A model generated the notes under the pieces. That model had not been told where the DNA came from. It worked only from the letters and a program-made list of their open reading frames with translations, and searched no databases. The position numbers and the translations under genes were made by a program. 64,000 bases of DNA, taken from NCBI RefSeq assembly GCF_022201045.2, contig NC_068558.1, positions 15,095,501-15,159,500 on the forward strand, in the 5' to 3' direction. Shown piece by piece: positions 19,289-29,875 of this stretch. Origin of the DNA: Citrus sinensis (lineage: Eukaryota; Streptophyta; Magnoliopsida; Sapindales; Rutaceae). How positions within the stretch are numbered: position 1 is the stretch's first letter; every line of letters begins with the position of its first letter.

Positions 19289-22213
19289 ATGATGACGGAG
19301 AGGTTCGTATGGCATTATAATCAAGTCTCCTGGGTCCCCTTCTTCTTCTACTTCTTCGTGTGTTTGTTTGGTTATTTTCAAGTTGATTGTTCATCATCAT
19401 CTTTCCATTACTCATCTCCTAAAACAACTCATTTCTGCCCTCCCGACCAAAGTTTAGCTTTGCTTCAATTTAAAAATGAAACTTTTTCCAATCCTGGGTA
19501 TTACGCTACTTGTAATGAAGAAGTTTTTTATCCTAAGACGAATTCTTGGACAGAGGGTACCGACTGCTGCTCATGGGATGGGGTAACCTGTGATAATGTG
19601 ACAGGAAACGTGATTGGCCTCGACAGCAGTTGCAGCAGGCTTGAAGGCAGCATCGATGACAATAGCAGCCTCTTCCATCTTTCCCATCTCCAATCTCTCA
19701 ACCTTGCTTTTAACGATTTTGGCGGTTCTCAAATCTCTCCCGAGATTGGACGGCTAAAGGAATTGACATATCTTAACCTCTCTCGTTCCTTTTTCGGTGG
19801 CCTACTCCCATATGAAATATCTCACTTGTCCAAACTAACTCATCTTGAACTTTCCCTAAATGAGTGGACAATCGAACAAAAAACTTTTGATTTGCTTGTG
19901 AGTAACCTAACAAATTTAAGCCTTCTCAATCTCGGAACAACAAACATGTCTTTGATCAAATCTTTTTCTCTGTTAAACTTGCCTTCAACAATGACATATC
20001 TTGATCTCAGTAGTGCTGGTATACAAGGACATTTCCCAGATGAAACTTTTCGTCTTCCAAACCTTCAAGTACTCTATTTATTTGGAAACGACCAACTCAC
20101 TGGTTATCTCCCAAACTCTAACTGGAGTAGTCCTCTTAGGAAGTTGCAAATTTCTTTCACTAATTTCGCAGGTAAAATACCCGATTCAATTGGAAATCTA
20201 CCGTTCTTGGAGATTGTACATATCGAAGGCTGCAGTTTCACCGGGTCAATTCCATCATCAATTGGAAACCTCACTAGAGCTACTGAAATTGTGTTCGCAT
20301 CAAATTATCTTACTGGCCACCTGCCCCATCATGTAAGTGGACTGTCATATTTAACCACTTTAGACCTTTCTGGAAACTCTCTACAAGGCAGGGTACCATC
20401 CTGGTTGTTCACTCTGCCTTCTTTGGTTTCTCTAGATCTTTCAAATAACATGCTCAATGGTCCTATTAATCCATTCCAGTCGCCTAATTCACTACAAGAA
20501 GTTCGATTGCAAAAAAATGAGATACATGGCACAATTCCTAGTTCCATCTTTCAACTAGTGAACCTCACTTATTTCGATCTTACATCAAACAACTTGAGTG
20601 GTACTGTTAAGTTCGACATGTTCTCAAAGTTGGAAAGCCTTCAATATCTTTATCTTTCAAACAACAGCCTACTCTCATTTACTTCCTCTAGCAATATGGA
20701 TATCAAATATTCCTTACCTAGTCTACAGGAATTGAATTTATCTAATTGCAATGTCAACCAGTTCCCACGTTTCTTGAGAAACTCAGGAAAGTTAACAAGC
20801 TTAGACCTCTCCAATGGTAGAATTCATGGTCGAATTTCAAAACATGATTCTGAAGGATGGAAGAATTTGATTGATCTTCATCTTTCCAACAACTTTCTGA
20901 CACATGTAGAGCTACATCCATGGCAGGAAATTAAAATTCTTGATCTGCAAAACAACAAAATCCAAGGATCAATTCTGGTTCCACCACCTTCAACACAAGT
21001 CTTCTTAGTTTCGAACAACAAATTGTCCGGACAGATCCCTCCGTCGATTTGCAGTTTGAGTTCCCTTCAATATCTTTCCTTATCTCACAACAACTTGAGT
21101 GGAACGATTCCTTCATGTCTTGGAAACTTTAGCACTGAGCTGATTATTCTGGACTTGAAGAACAACAGCCTTGAGGGTCACATCCATGATACATTTGCAA
21201 ATGCAAGTTCTTTAAGGAGTCTTGACCTTAATAGCAACAAGTTGGAAGGGCCATTACCAAGATCTTTGGCGAATTGTAACATGCTGGAAGTTGTCAATGT
21301 GGGGAACAACATGATAAGTGACACATTTCCGTGTTGGTTGGGATGTCTTCCGAAGCTAAAAATTCTGGTCTTGAGATCTAATCGATTATATGGTCCACTA
21401 TGCAAGTCCAATATTACGTTGCCCTTTCAAGCCCTTCGAATCATTGATCTCTCTCGTAATGAATTCACTGGTTTTCTGCCAAGAGAAATCTTTGTAAGTA
21501 TGGAAGCAATGAAGAATGTCGACGAAACGGAATTTGGACTTCAATATATTGGTGGTTTCTACTATAAAGATACTGTAACTGTTGCAATGAAAGGACTGGA
21601 AGTTAACCTGAGCAAGATCTTGCTCATATTTAGAGCTATGGATTTTTCAAGTAATCGGTTCAATGGAGAGATTCCTGAAGTACTAGGAAACTTTAAATCA
21701 CTCAAAGTGCTCAACCTTTCACACAATGGCCTGACAGGTAATATTCCGGTGTCCTTGGGGAATATGACAGCACTTGAATCATTGGACCTCTCTTTCAACA
21801 AGCTTCATGGAAGAATTCCAGAGCAGTTATTAGGTGTTACAGCCCTTGCATCATTAAATCTTTCATATAACCGGCTTCGGGGACGCATTCCTCGAGGCAA
21901 TCAATTTAATACATTTGATAATGATTCCTACATTGGGAATATTCATTTGTGTGGGGAGCCGTTGACAGTAACATGTAGCAATGACGGGCTGCCAAAAGCA
22001 CCTCCTTCGGCTTCTACTGATCACGAGGAAGATGAAACTGCAAGCTGGTTTGACTGGAAGATGGCGAAGCTGGGGTATGCATCTGGAGTGGTGATTGGAT
22101 TGTCGATTGGATACATGGTATTTTCAATTGGAAGACCACGATGGTTAGTGAAAATGGTTGAAAGAGATCAGCAGAAAAAGGTAAGAAGACGAAGACCAAG
22201 ACATAGAATGTAG
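19289..22213 (+). CDS. RLP-A: Cf-9/RLP12-type LRR receptor-like protein
   Basis: An intact, intronless 974-residue receptor-like protein with no kinase, of the kind that detects extracellular ligands at the plasma membrane and signals through partner kinases (SOBIR1/BAK1 in studied relatives). Residues 1-34 are a signal peptide (hydrophobic core 16-32). The LRR N-terminal cap carries Cys50, Cys75, the SWTEGTDCCSWDGVTC motif (Cys93, 94, 101). Nearly 30 LRRs of plant type (LxxLxLSxNxLSGxIP) follow, interrupted around 734-784 by an island (SMEAMKNV...VAMKG). A closing Cys pair (HLCGEPL, TCSN), an acidic stretch (DHEEDE), a transmembrane helix ~929-947 with GxxxG-type spacing (GVVIG, GLSIG) and a 27-residue very basic tail end it. 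The ligand cannot be told. The alternative start is Met2; the choice has no effect on the signal peptide. Confidence 0.95.
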   Translation: MMTERFVWHYNQVSWVPFFFYFFVCLFGYFQVDCSSSSFHYSSPKTTHFCPPDQSLALLQFKNETFSNPGYYATCNEEVFYPKTNSWTEGTDCCSWDGVTCDNVTGNVIGLDSSCSRLEGSIDDNSSLFHLSHLQSLNLAFNDFGGSQISPEIGRLKELTYLNLSRSFFGGLLPYEISHLSKLTHLELSLNEWTIEQKTFDLLVSNLTNLSLLNLGTTNMSLIKSFSLLNLPSTMTYLDLSSAGIQGHFPDETFRLPNLQVLYLFGNDQLTGYLPNSNWSSPLRKLQISFTNFAGKIPDSIGNLPFLEIVHIEGCSFTGSIPSSIGNLTRATEIVFASNYLTGHLPHHVSGLSYLTTLDLSGNSLQGRVPSWLFTLPSLVSLDLSNNMLNGPINPFQSPNSLQEVRLQKNEIHGTIPSSIFQLVNLTYFDLTSNNLSGTVKFDMFSKLESLQYLYLSNNSLLSFTSSSNMDIKYSLPSLQELNLSNCNVNQFPRFLRNSGKLTSLDLSNGRIHGRISKHDSEGWKNLIDLHLSNNFLTHVELHPWQEIKILDLQNNKIQGSILVPPPSTQVFLVSNNKLSGQIPPSICSLSSLQYLSLSHNNLSGTIPSCLGNFSTELIILDLKNNSLEGHIHDTFANASSLRSLDLNSNKLEGPLPRSLANCNMLEVVNVGNNMISDTFPCWLGCLPKLKILVLRSNRLYGPLCKSNITLPFQALRIIDLSRNEFTGFLPREIFVSMEAMKNVDETEFGLQYIGGFYYKDTVTVAMKGLEVNLSKILLIFRAMDFSSNRFNGEIPEVLGNFKSLKVLNLSHNGLTGNIPVSLGNMTALESLDLSFNKLHGRIPEQLLGVTALASLNLSYNRLRGRIPRGNQFNTFDNDSYIGNIHLCGEPLTVTCSNDGLPKAPPSASTDHEEDETASWFDWKMAKLGYASGVVIGLSIGYMVFSIGRPRWLVKMVERDQQKKVRRRRPRHRM

Positions 22214-22363
22214 AAGAAAAATACAAATAACTGAAATTAAGCTATAGGATAAGATTAAGTTTCAAGTGTTTTGGCTGTTCAATAATAGTTGCTTTGTTTT
22301 TTCATTAGCAGAATCATTAGTCGTGTATGATGATTGTATGTGAAATTATGTACTAGCTTTTTA

Positions 22364-22369
22364 AATAAA
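22364..22369 (+). terminator. Poly(A) signal of RLP-A
   Basis: AATAAA 151 bp after the stop codon, in a T-rich 3' region. Plausible cleavage follows within ~30 bp. Confidence 0.5.
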
Positions 22370-22384
22370 AATCCTTCTTTCTGT

Positions 22385-22784
22385 TGTGTAAATAACGGTA
22401 TGGCTATCTACTGAAATCAAACCATTTCTTGTGATGCTTGTGGTTTACATCACATGCTCCACGCTTATCTCACTATCAGGCTTGTTGAAACCGCTTAGTT
22501 AGTCAAGTAAATAGCAAGTAATTTGGATAAGATTTACATGAAAGAACAGCCACACATTTGTGACTTAAATGGTGGCAACATTTAATTGGCTGCCCATCAT
22601 TATAATTCATGGGTTAGCTTCATTTGTACTCACTTTCAATCCTAGATTAGTAATAATATTTTCTAGCTTATATCATTTAGCTTCTCATACTTAATCTAAT
22701 CTTTATTATTTACATCAATTATCAAATACGTCCTGCCCATTTTTCCACAGTTATAATATATTATCAACATGAGATTGCTCTGGT
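22385..22784. other. RLP-A 3' flank, nothing recognised
   Basis: AT-rich sequence without coding frame or terminal repeats. It does not match the 3' flank of RLP-C, so the duplication breakpoint probably lies here. Confidence 0.4.
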
Positions 22785-25690
22785 ACTTGTATATTGAAGG
22801 TAACAAGCTTCTATTAGTTGGTTTCATCAAGAAGGTGAATTACCCAATTTGAATTTCTAATATGGTCTTGGTAAAGAAGGCGAATGGCAAGGGGATATTG
22901 TGCATAGACTTTATGGATCTCAACAAGTTGTGCCCCAAAGATAGCTTTTCATAGCCAAAGATGAATCAACTGATCGATTCAAAAGTAAAACATGGACTCC
23001 TTAGTTTCATGGATGCTTTTTCAAGGTTATAAGAGAACCCTCCTTGAAATGGCTTTCATAATAATCGATTTATCTAGTGCATGATCATTGTTTTAGCTAT
23101 TGAACTAGATAATATCCCTTGTTCGAACCAGATAAAAAGAAGACCTTTTGCATCATTAGTTAAGGTTGTATTGCTATAAAGTGATGATTTCTAGGTTGAA
23201 AAACACTGGGATAACAAACCAGAGGCTAATGAATAAGATCTTTATGCCCTTAATTGGAAATATGATAGAGGTGCTTATAGATGACATGATGACTGAATCT
23301 ACAGATCTCAATGAGAAAGTTTAGGATTTAGAGGTGTAACACCCCAAATCTAACACGTGCGGAGCACGTGAAGAAGGAGGTTACTCACAAATCATAATCT
23401 TTACTCATAAGTTTCAAACTGAAATACCTCCAATTCTTATTCAAAATAAATCCACAAATTCAAACGTCTAATACTAAATAATCTCTCCCGAGGACATAAA
23501 AATAATAACAAAAGTCTCAAACTCCAAATTACATGTTCATAATAGAAATAACTAGATAGAAACACGAGTTTATTCCTCCTCTTATTCAAATGGCAACAGA
23601 AACGGAAAATTACTAACTCCAAAGCTAAGCGCACCTCTCAAAAGAAACTTAATCTGCAAAAAGTAATGACGAGGGGTGAGCCGTCAACTCGGTAAGTAAA
23701 ATCATTCCTAACACACTAGGCATATCGATGCCAAAAATATTGCAAGCCTTCTTTTGTTTAAAACATATATCATAATCCATAATTTTCATAAAACAATATA
23801 TCATGATAACATAACATAAATTCTTAATAATTCAAAATATCCAAAAGCATATTTATTTACGAAGCAAATCATATAATACGTATATAAAAAACAAAAGGTT
23901 AGCTCATGTTACATAGTGTCACCGATAGTCCCGGTGACCCGGCCAGAAACAAAATCAGAATATCATGTGCACACTCATAACAGAAACCCAGTACTGGTCC
24001 AGAAAGATATATCGTATATTACGATCAGAATTCAGAATCAGAATCAAAATGACTATGGACAATGAGCCAAAACATTAGAAATCCCAAACAATCATCAATA
24101 ATCGAAATCATACATGGGTAGAAAGCATTCGTATTAGATTTATAAAAAGTTAATAACAATAATTTAGGCTTGCATAACATTTTATAAATAAAATCATAAA
24201 AGTAGGCATATAACAAAATAACTTACATACTCAAAAGCATTTATAAAATACTTTGTTAAAAAGAATTTAGCTTTAAAACATTTACATAAAACTAATTTTA
24301 TTATCAAAATCAATTAATCCTTTAAGTAGTATAAAAATATTTATACTTATAATAATAATATCAAAATACTTATACATATCCCGTATACTAGGAATGAAGT
24401 TACTTACCTCGACAAGTGAATTTTAATTAACACACCTCTAAGCTTCTAAGGACCTCGATCACCTTCAACACCTTAAATAAATTCAAGATATGACAATTAA
24501 TAACTTATTCTAAGAATCTGATTTTCTAATTCATACCCGTACAGGTCTGATTCTCAGAATTTTAACTCTTAATCTAAAACGCAGAATGATATAATATTCT
24601 ATGAATCTATTCTGGACATCCATGAGTACCCCATGTAAAATTTGCAAGAGGATCCGATATCAAAAACATTTTCAAAACTATTTATTCTCAACAAATTCGA
24701 AACTATTTTCACATAACCTAAACCAAACAGAACGGGTTATGTGATTTTTATAAAATACAATACTGATCAGAAATTATGAAATTAAAACTGGGAATCCTAG
24801 ACACATATATTAACCTACATATAAAACTTTCAGAATTTTCCGAGTTCATTTGGTGGTACAAATAATCTTGTGAATCCGATTGCAATGCTGGAATCGCAGT
24901 TTTCCAGTGCAGTGATTTCTATTTCGAAAATACATATAAATTTGAAAACGAAGTCGAATTTAATGAAATAAATTTACTCAAGAAGCCCTACGTGTATAGT
25001 TTCCAGAAATATAAATTTCATAAGAAAATTCATTCAGAAAGTATAGGTTTAAATTCGAGATACTCATGCTATCCAGAATTATCCTGTGCTTCATACGTCA
25101 AGGATTGATTAACTAAACTCATAATAAATCAAAACTCTAAACAAAACCCAAATACATTTTAAATCATGCATTATGATCTATAACCATCTAGAATCGTGCC
25201 AATATAAACCCTAGATAGAGTGATTAGAAATCCGTTGAGAATAGGGAGAATAACTTACCCGTCATTTTGATTCTCTCCTAAACAAAGGTTTGAATCCTAA
25301 GATTTGGGTAGGAGCGTAAAGAGCAGCAGAGAAGAAGAATGAATGTCGTGGACTTAGGGTTATGGAAGAGGAAAAGTATGAATTTATAGGGAGTCTTAAG
25401 AAACCCTATTTAATAAGGAAAAATAATCCTTTTTCCAAAACTATCTCATGAATAACCTCTATTTATAATTTAGTATCCCTTTCTTAATAAGGGTTATAGG
25501 CCACCCATAATTCTCAATGAAAGCCCAATTTCCATAATTTAATATTATGAAAATTTTTGGCGTTACAAGAGGAGTCCTCAACCTACTTAAGAACTACCAG
25601 ACGAAACTTAATCTTGAGAAGTGTGTTTGGAGTGAGCTCAAACAAGTTTTTAGGGTTGACAGTAAGCCACACAGGGATAGAGGCAAGTCC
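22785..25690 (+). mobile_element. Ty3/gypsy RT remnant (copy 2), split by a solo LTR
   Basis: Encodes the same RT as 5770-6560, here on the plus strand: MVLVKKANGKG, a DLNKLCPKDSFS block, FMDAFS, then VLIDDM in place of the catalytic motif. It breaks at 23330 and resumes after 25572 with NYQTKLNLEKCVW, the normal next block of the RT. The interruption is exactly the solo LTR plus one target duplication. Numerous stops are present. Confidence 0.85.
23335..25567 (-). mobile_element. 2.2-kb solo LTR nested in Ty3 RT
   Basis: Bounded by TGTAAC...GTTACA ends and the 5-bp duplication AGAGG (23330-23334 and 25568-25572). On the minus strand it reads TGTAACGCCAAAAATTT at the start and ends GATTTGGGGTGTTACA, the usual ends of plant chromovirus-type Ty3 LTRs. 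A TATA-like TTTATAGGG (25380 region) and a CTTACCGAGTTGACGGCTCA block fit that strand. No primer-binding site, internal domain or second LTR is adjacent, so it is the product of LTR-LTR recombination. Confidence 0.88.
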
Positions 25691-26556
25691 TAAAAAGACT
25701 AATGCAATTTTTTATTTGCTATGGTATTGATTACATTGATTCATTCTATAAATAACCAACAGTACAATAAATAGTAAATGAAGAGTCTTTGATGCTCAAG
25801 AAGCAACTTGCTTCTAGTATAGGTCACTTACTGTTCTTCCTTGTTTCTAAGAAAAAGTAGTATGCTACTTGAATCAAACCTTTCTTACATATAATTAATC
25901 CATTACATTTGGTTTCTTCGTCTATTATCTATCTTTCAAGAATAAAGACATAGTGCTTAGTGTGAGTATTGATATTTATTTAATTCAGCTGCAGCACGAG
26001 AATTGCAGTTGCATGAGAATGAATATTATCAAAATGCATATATAGAAATTGTTGTTAATTGCTAGCAAAGAGTTTGCTAAATGGCTTTCAAACAATTTTA
26101 TTTGATTGGCTACCAAAGTTCAAATCCTAAGGAGACATGATTAAAATAGTAATTTGAGTTTTGTCCATCTCTCTATCTTTTAAGAGGAAAAAAAAGGTTG
26201 TTAATTAATGTAATACATATGCGTGTAGCACTTGAGTTTGCTTTTGACCTCACTATTAAGCACCAACCCTCGATGAAGATTCCAAGTTTGACAGGCTACT
26301 TCTAATAATGACAATATATATGTTGTTCTCCACTTATTTGTTTTGGTGTTTCATTGTGAAAAACATTATAGATAATTAAATCCTTTTTCTTTCATTATAT
26401 TTCGGTTCTTATAAGAACATTTGTGAGAGTTTTATCTCTCCTTTTTGTGGGAGTTTATTGACAAACTTTATTTATACTGATACTCATCTTGAGTTGATGA
26501 ATGCTACGTAAAAATTTATTTTTGTTAGCAAGATTGGTTGAAAAGGACTTATATAT
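25691..26556 (+). repeat. Flank of Ty3 remnant, paralogous to 4.9-5.8 kb
   Basis: 25690-26340 is the reverse-complement partner of 4895-5800. Near 26160 it holds the empty target of the SINE found in the other copy. 26341-26556 has no partner and no recognised content. Confidence 0.7.
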
Positions 26557-26925
26557 AGGGAAAAAAATTCACCTTCAAAGTTTGCTTAAATAGTTACATA
26601 GATCCTTTGCTTTTATAAATGGTCATACAAGCTCTTTTTTAACAATTATACCCTTTGATTATAACAACCCAAAAAATGACTTCAAATAACATTCTATAAT
26701 AATCTATTTTAAGATTAATAATATTAAAATAATTGGATCTTGAAATTCAAAATAACATTAAAAAATCTAAATTTCATATTTTATATTTATAATATTTATA
26801 TATATTTTTTAAATCATGTCTACATTAGCATAAATTTTAAAGTTAATTTTTGGAATAATGTATTTAAGTATTAATAAAATATTTCATATCAATAATAACT
26901 TAATTAAAAATGATTTTTATGATAT

Positions 26926-26958
<33 letters not shown>

Positions 26959-27131
26959 TATTTCATTAATCATATTTATTTTAATATTTTATTTGCATTT
27001 GTTATAAAATGTTTGATTACAATTAAAGGTTACAATAATAAAAAAGGAGTCCGTATAACCATTTCTAAAACTAAATGAGTCTATATAACTATTTTAACAA
27101 ACCGTAAAAGATTGGATGATCTTTTCCCTAT
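26557..27131. mobile_element. TIR element, possibly MULE-MITE
   Basis: An inverted repeat of ~115 bp: 26557-26672 (starting TAGGGAAAAAAATTCACC) pairs with 27010-27131 (ending GATCTTTTCCCTA). Between them is AT-rich DNA with an (AT)n(GT)11 microsatellite at 26926-26958. No target duplication could be fixed, and no coding capacity is seen. In copy 1 only the right portion (6790-6960) survives, beside the inversion breakpoint. Confidence 0.55.
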
Positions 27132-28009
27132 TTTTTTTAACAGTTTTATTCTTTAGCATTATCACGTCCAATGGCCTAAGCTTCAGTCCATTCGCACGGA
27201 CAGTTCATCCCTACGTCTCCATTGTTAGATTTCATGAATGGTTTTAATTAATTTGAACTTTGTCACCGGTATTAAAAAGTATCCATTAGATTTTAAATGT
27301 TTACGATCTAATGGTTGACATTCATCTACATAATGTCTGTGAAGAGATTATGTAGATATCCACAACCCATGTACAAATCTCATCCACCTAATGTTTGCAT
27401 AATATATAAGTATTTTTTCAAGAATGCATAAAATATAATTAGACCAACCCAACAAAGAACGTTAGAAATCAAGGTGCCTGTGGATTTCAATTCTTCGCTA
27501 CCTCTTCAGAATTTAAACTCGAGTGACTCCCTAGCGGCGATTTCAGCGACCGTCACCATAAAGTAGAATCACTGTAATTAGGAAGACAATCAGGTGAGTA
27601 AGGCAAACATCAAATCCAGCCCCATGTTTTTGACCACCAGCAGCTGAAAAACAAAAAATGGCCAAGTTAGGTTTTGTGCAGGAATTTGTTCAAACAATAT
27701 GCATGCACTCAACAAGTCATTAGAAAGTACACAAAATCGGATCAAATTGATTTATATGAAAGAAAACTCTAACGAATCAAAAGTTAGGAACACAGGTTAT
27801 AAACACTCGTGTGTTCAACTATGGGTATTATCAATCTTCAAAGTCTGTAATATTTGACTTAGAGATAAAGAGTCTATTTGTTCTGAAATCTAGTCGTGCT
27901 GTCGGGCAGAGTTGCGACCAGACGCCAATGCCAAGACTAAATTTGTATTGGTGGGGACGGACGATTTGGACCAGCAGGTTTCCAGCCCCAAAAATAACTT
28001 GAGTGGCAC
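27132..28009. repeat. RLP-unit spacer, copy 2
   Basis: Partner of 6960-7136 plus 8056-8110 and of 16370-17040. The joining point of these blocks here, around 27360-27400, shows the layout before copia and the tandem array entered copy 1. No gene recognised. Confidence 0.65.
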
Positions 28010-28690
28010 GGTCAAGTTTGAACTGTTATCAATGTTGAAAAACCTTCAACGCACTTCGTAGTTTCTAACAACAAATTATCCGGACAGATCCCTCCAATTT
28101 GCAACTTGACTCACTTGAATATCTATCCGTGTCGGACAACAATTTGAGCGGAACCATTCCACCATGCCTTAGAGACTTCAGCACTCGGCTGATTATTCTA
28201 CACTTGAAGAACAATAACGTTCAGGACCGCATCACTGATACTTTTGTGAATAGAAGTTCTTTAACGAGTCTTGATCTTAATAGCAATAAGTAGGAAGGGC
28301 AACTACCAAAATCTTTGGCTAATTTTACTGAGCTGGAAGTTGTCAATGGGAGGAACAACATGATAAGTGACACATTTCCCTGCTGATTGGTATCTCTTCC
28401 TAAGTTAAAAATTCTGGTTTTGAGATCAAATAGATCCCATGTGCAATTCCAAAGTCATATTTCCCTTTCGAGACAACCCCCCCCCCCCCCGGATAAGCTT
28501 TCAAGACCTTGGAATCATTGATATATGACGAACAACCATTCATCATGAACTCACAGGTTTTCTGCCAAGAAGGATATTTGTAGGCATGGAAGCAATGGAG
28601 AATGTGGAGGAAAAGGGATCAGGAGTTCAATATATAGGAGATAATACTACGACGATTCTGTGACGTTGGCAATGAAAAGCATATTTAGTG
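28010..28690 (+). pseudogene. RLP LRR fragment 2 (broken)
   Basis: Partner of the fragment at 17040-17560. Readable stretches include LEYLSVSDNNLSGTIPPCL, a LIILHLKNNN block, SLTSLDLNSNK, and after a stop the NNMISDTFPC block, then TGFLPRRIFVGMEAMENV and QYIGDNTTT. A run of 14 C (28477-28490) and frameshifts interrupt it. No start codon, signal peptide or transmembrane part remains. Confidence 0.8.
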
Positions 28691-29715
28691 CTATGCAATC
28701 CTTAATTCAATTATCTCATTCAGTTGTATGTATGTTTAAGTTAAGCTAATATGGACCTTCACAATTGTAATGTGCAAAACAGTCCCCAAACTATGAGCAC
28801 TGCCCTCCTTGCACATATGCAGTAGGATTGAATGACATCGCTTCAATCTTAATTTTAATGTGTAAAACAATTTACAAAATTTTAACATAACAGCCCATCG
28901 GGTAAAATTTAATCGGCCCCAAATAAAAACCTATAAAAGGGTAGCTTAGATATCCAAATGAGAGAGAGAAGCAGAGGCGTAAGAAGGAGAAATCAATGAG
29001 GAGACTGATTTGAATTTCTCGGAGTACAGATTTTTTGAACGATTATTTTTCGTGCAAATTGCTTTATGACGTTCTTGTAGGTTAATTGATGAGCGAGTAT
29101 TTCGCGAATACTCAATTCGTTTTAATGAGGATGCTGTATTCGGAAAAAAGAAAAAAAAAATTGGTAAATTAAAACAATTTTTCTCGCTTGAAGATTTTTT
29201 ACATCAATTTTTTTAGTAATATTTTAGACATTGTTAGAATTTATTTCTACGACAAATAGAGACAGCAAAACAGAAAAACAGTCAAAATGTGAGCATGTGA
29301 CGGTGTGCCATTAATAGATAATAATTTAATCCTTCCGTCCGGTTCTCCACTACTTATTATTATTTTGTTTTTGGTTTCAGTAACTTCCATCCATTGGATT
29401 TCAGTCAACAAATCCTAAAAAATGATATTGGCCGGCTGAAAGGATGCAGAAAATTTAAATCATCTGCGGCCGATATTTCTCGTATGTACTCACTGATTAA
29501 ATTTATTAGCTAAAATTTCCACATTCTCGTATTTAAAAACATCTATTTACTTTAACATTAATTGATGGGTACCGTTTATTTTTATTTTATTTTTTTTGTC
29601 CATTGCATGCTTGCTTAATTCACACCATTTGGACGATCATACATTTCATTGAATTTTTTTCATTTTATTTTTGTCCATTAATTGCATTTCATAATTTGAT
29701 GCATTTCAGATATAT
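28691..29715. other. RLP-B upstream region
   Basis: Partner of 17900-19140, generally without the small tandem duplications present there. No gene recognised. Confidence 0.55.
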
Positions 29716-29719
29716 TAAT

Positions 29720-29809
29720 CTTTGACCAGCTTGGAACATGCCTGGAAATGAAATACAAAAGTCCAAAGATACCGTCCACGGAAAGCATATAAAAACTCCT
29801 CTGTATAAA
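29720..29809 (+). promoter_or_regulatory. RLP-B core promoter: W-box and two TATA boxes
   Basis: TTTGACC at 29721-29727, then CATATAAAAAC (~29786-29796) and TGTATAAAC (29802-29810). The first TATA is shared with RLP-C, the second with RLP-A. The promoter looks intact although the gene behind it is broken. Confidence 0.45.
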
Positions 29810-29875
29810 CATTTATCATCTACCTCTTAACAATTAGACATTAATTGTCAAGTTTCTGAGTATTGATTCTTAGAA

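Noticed and set aside
20001..20547. Alternate-frame ORFs in RLP-A that recur identically at 30533-31079
   Set aside because: They are shadows of the LRR frame; identity only reflects the near-identical DNA of RLP-B.
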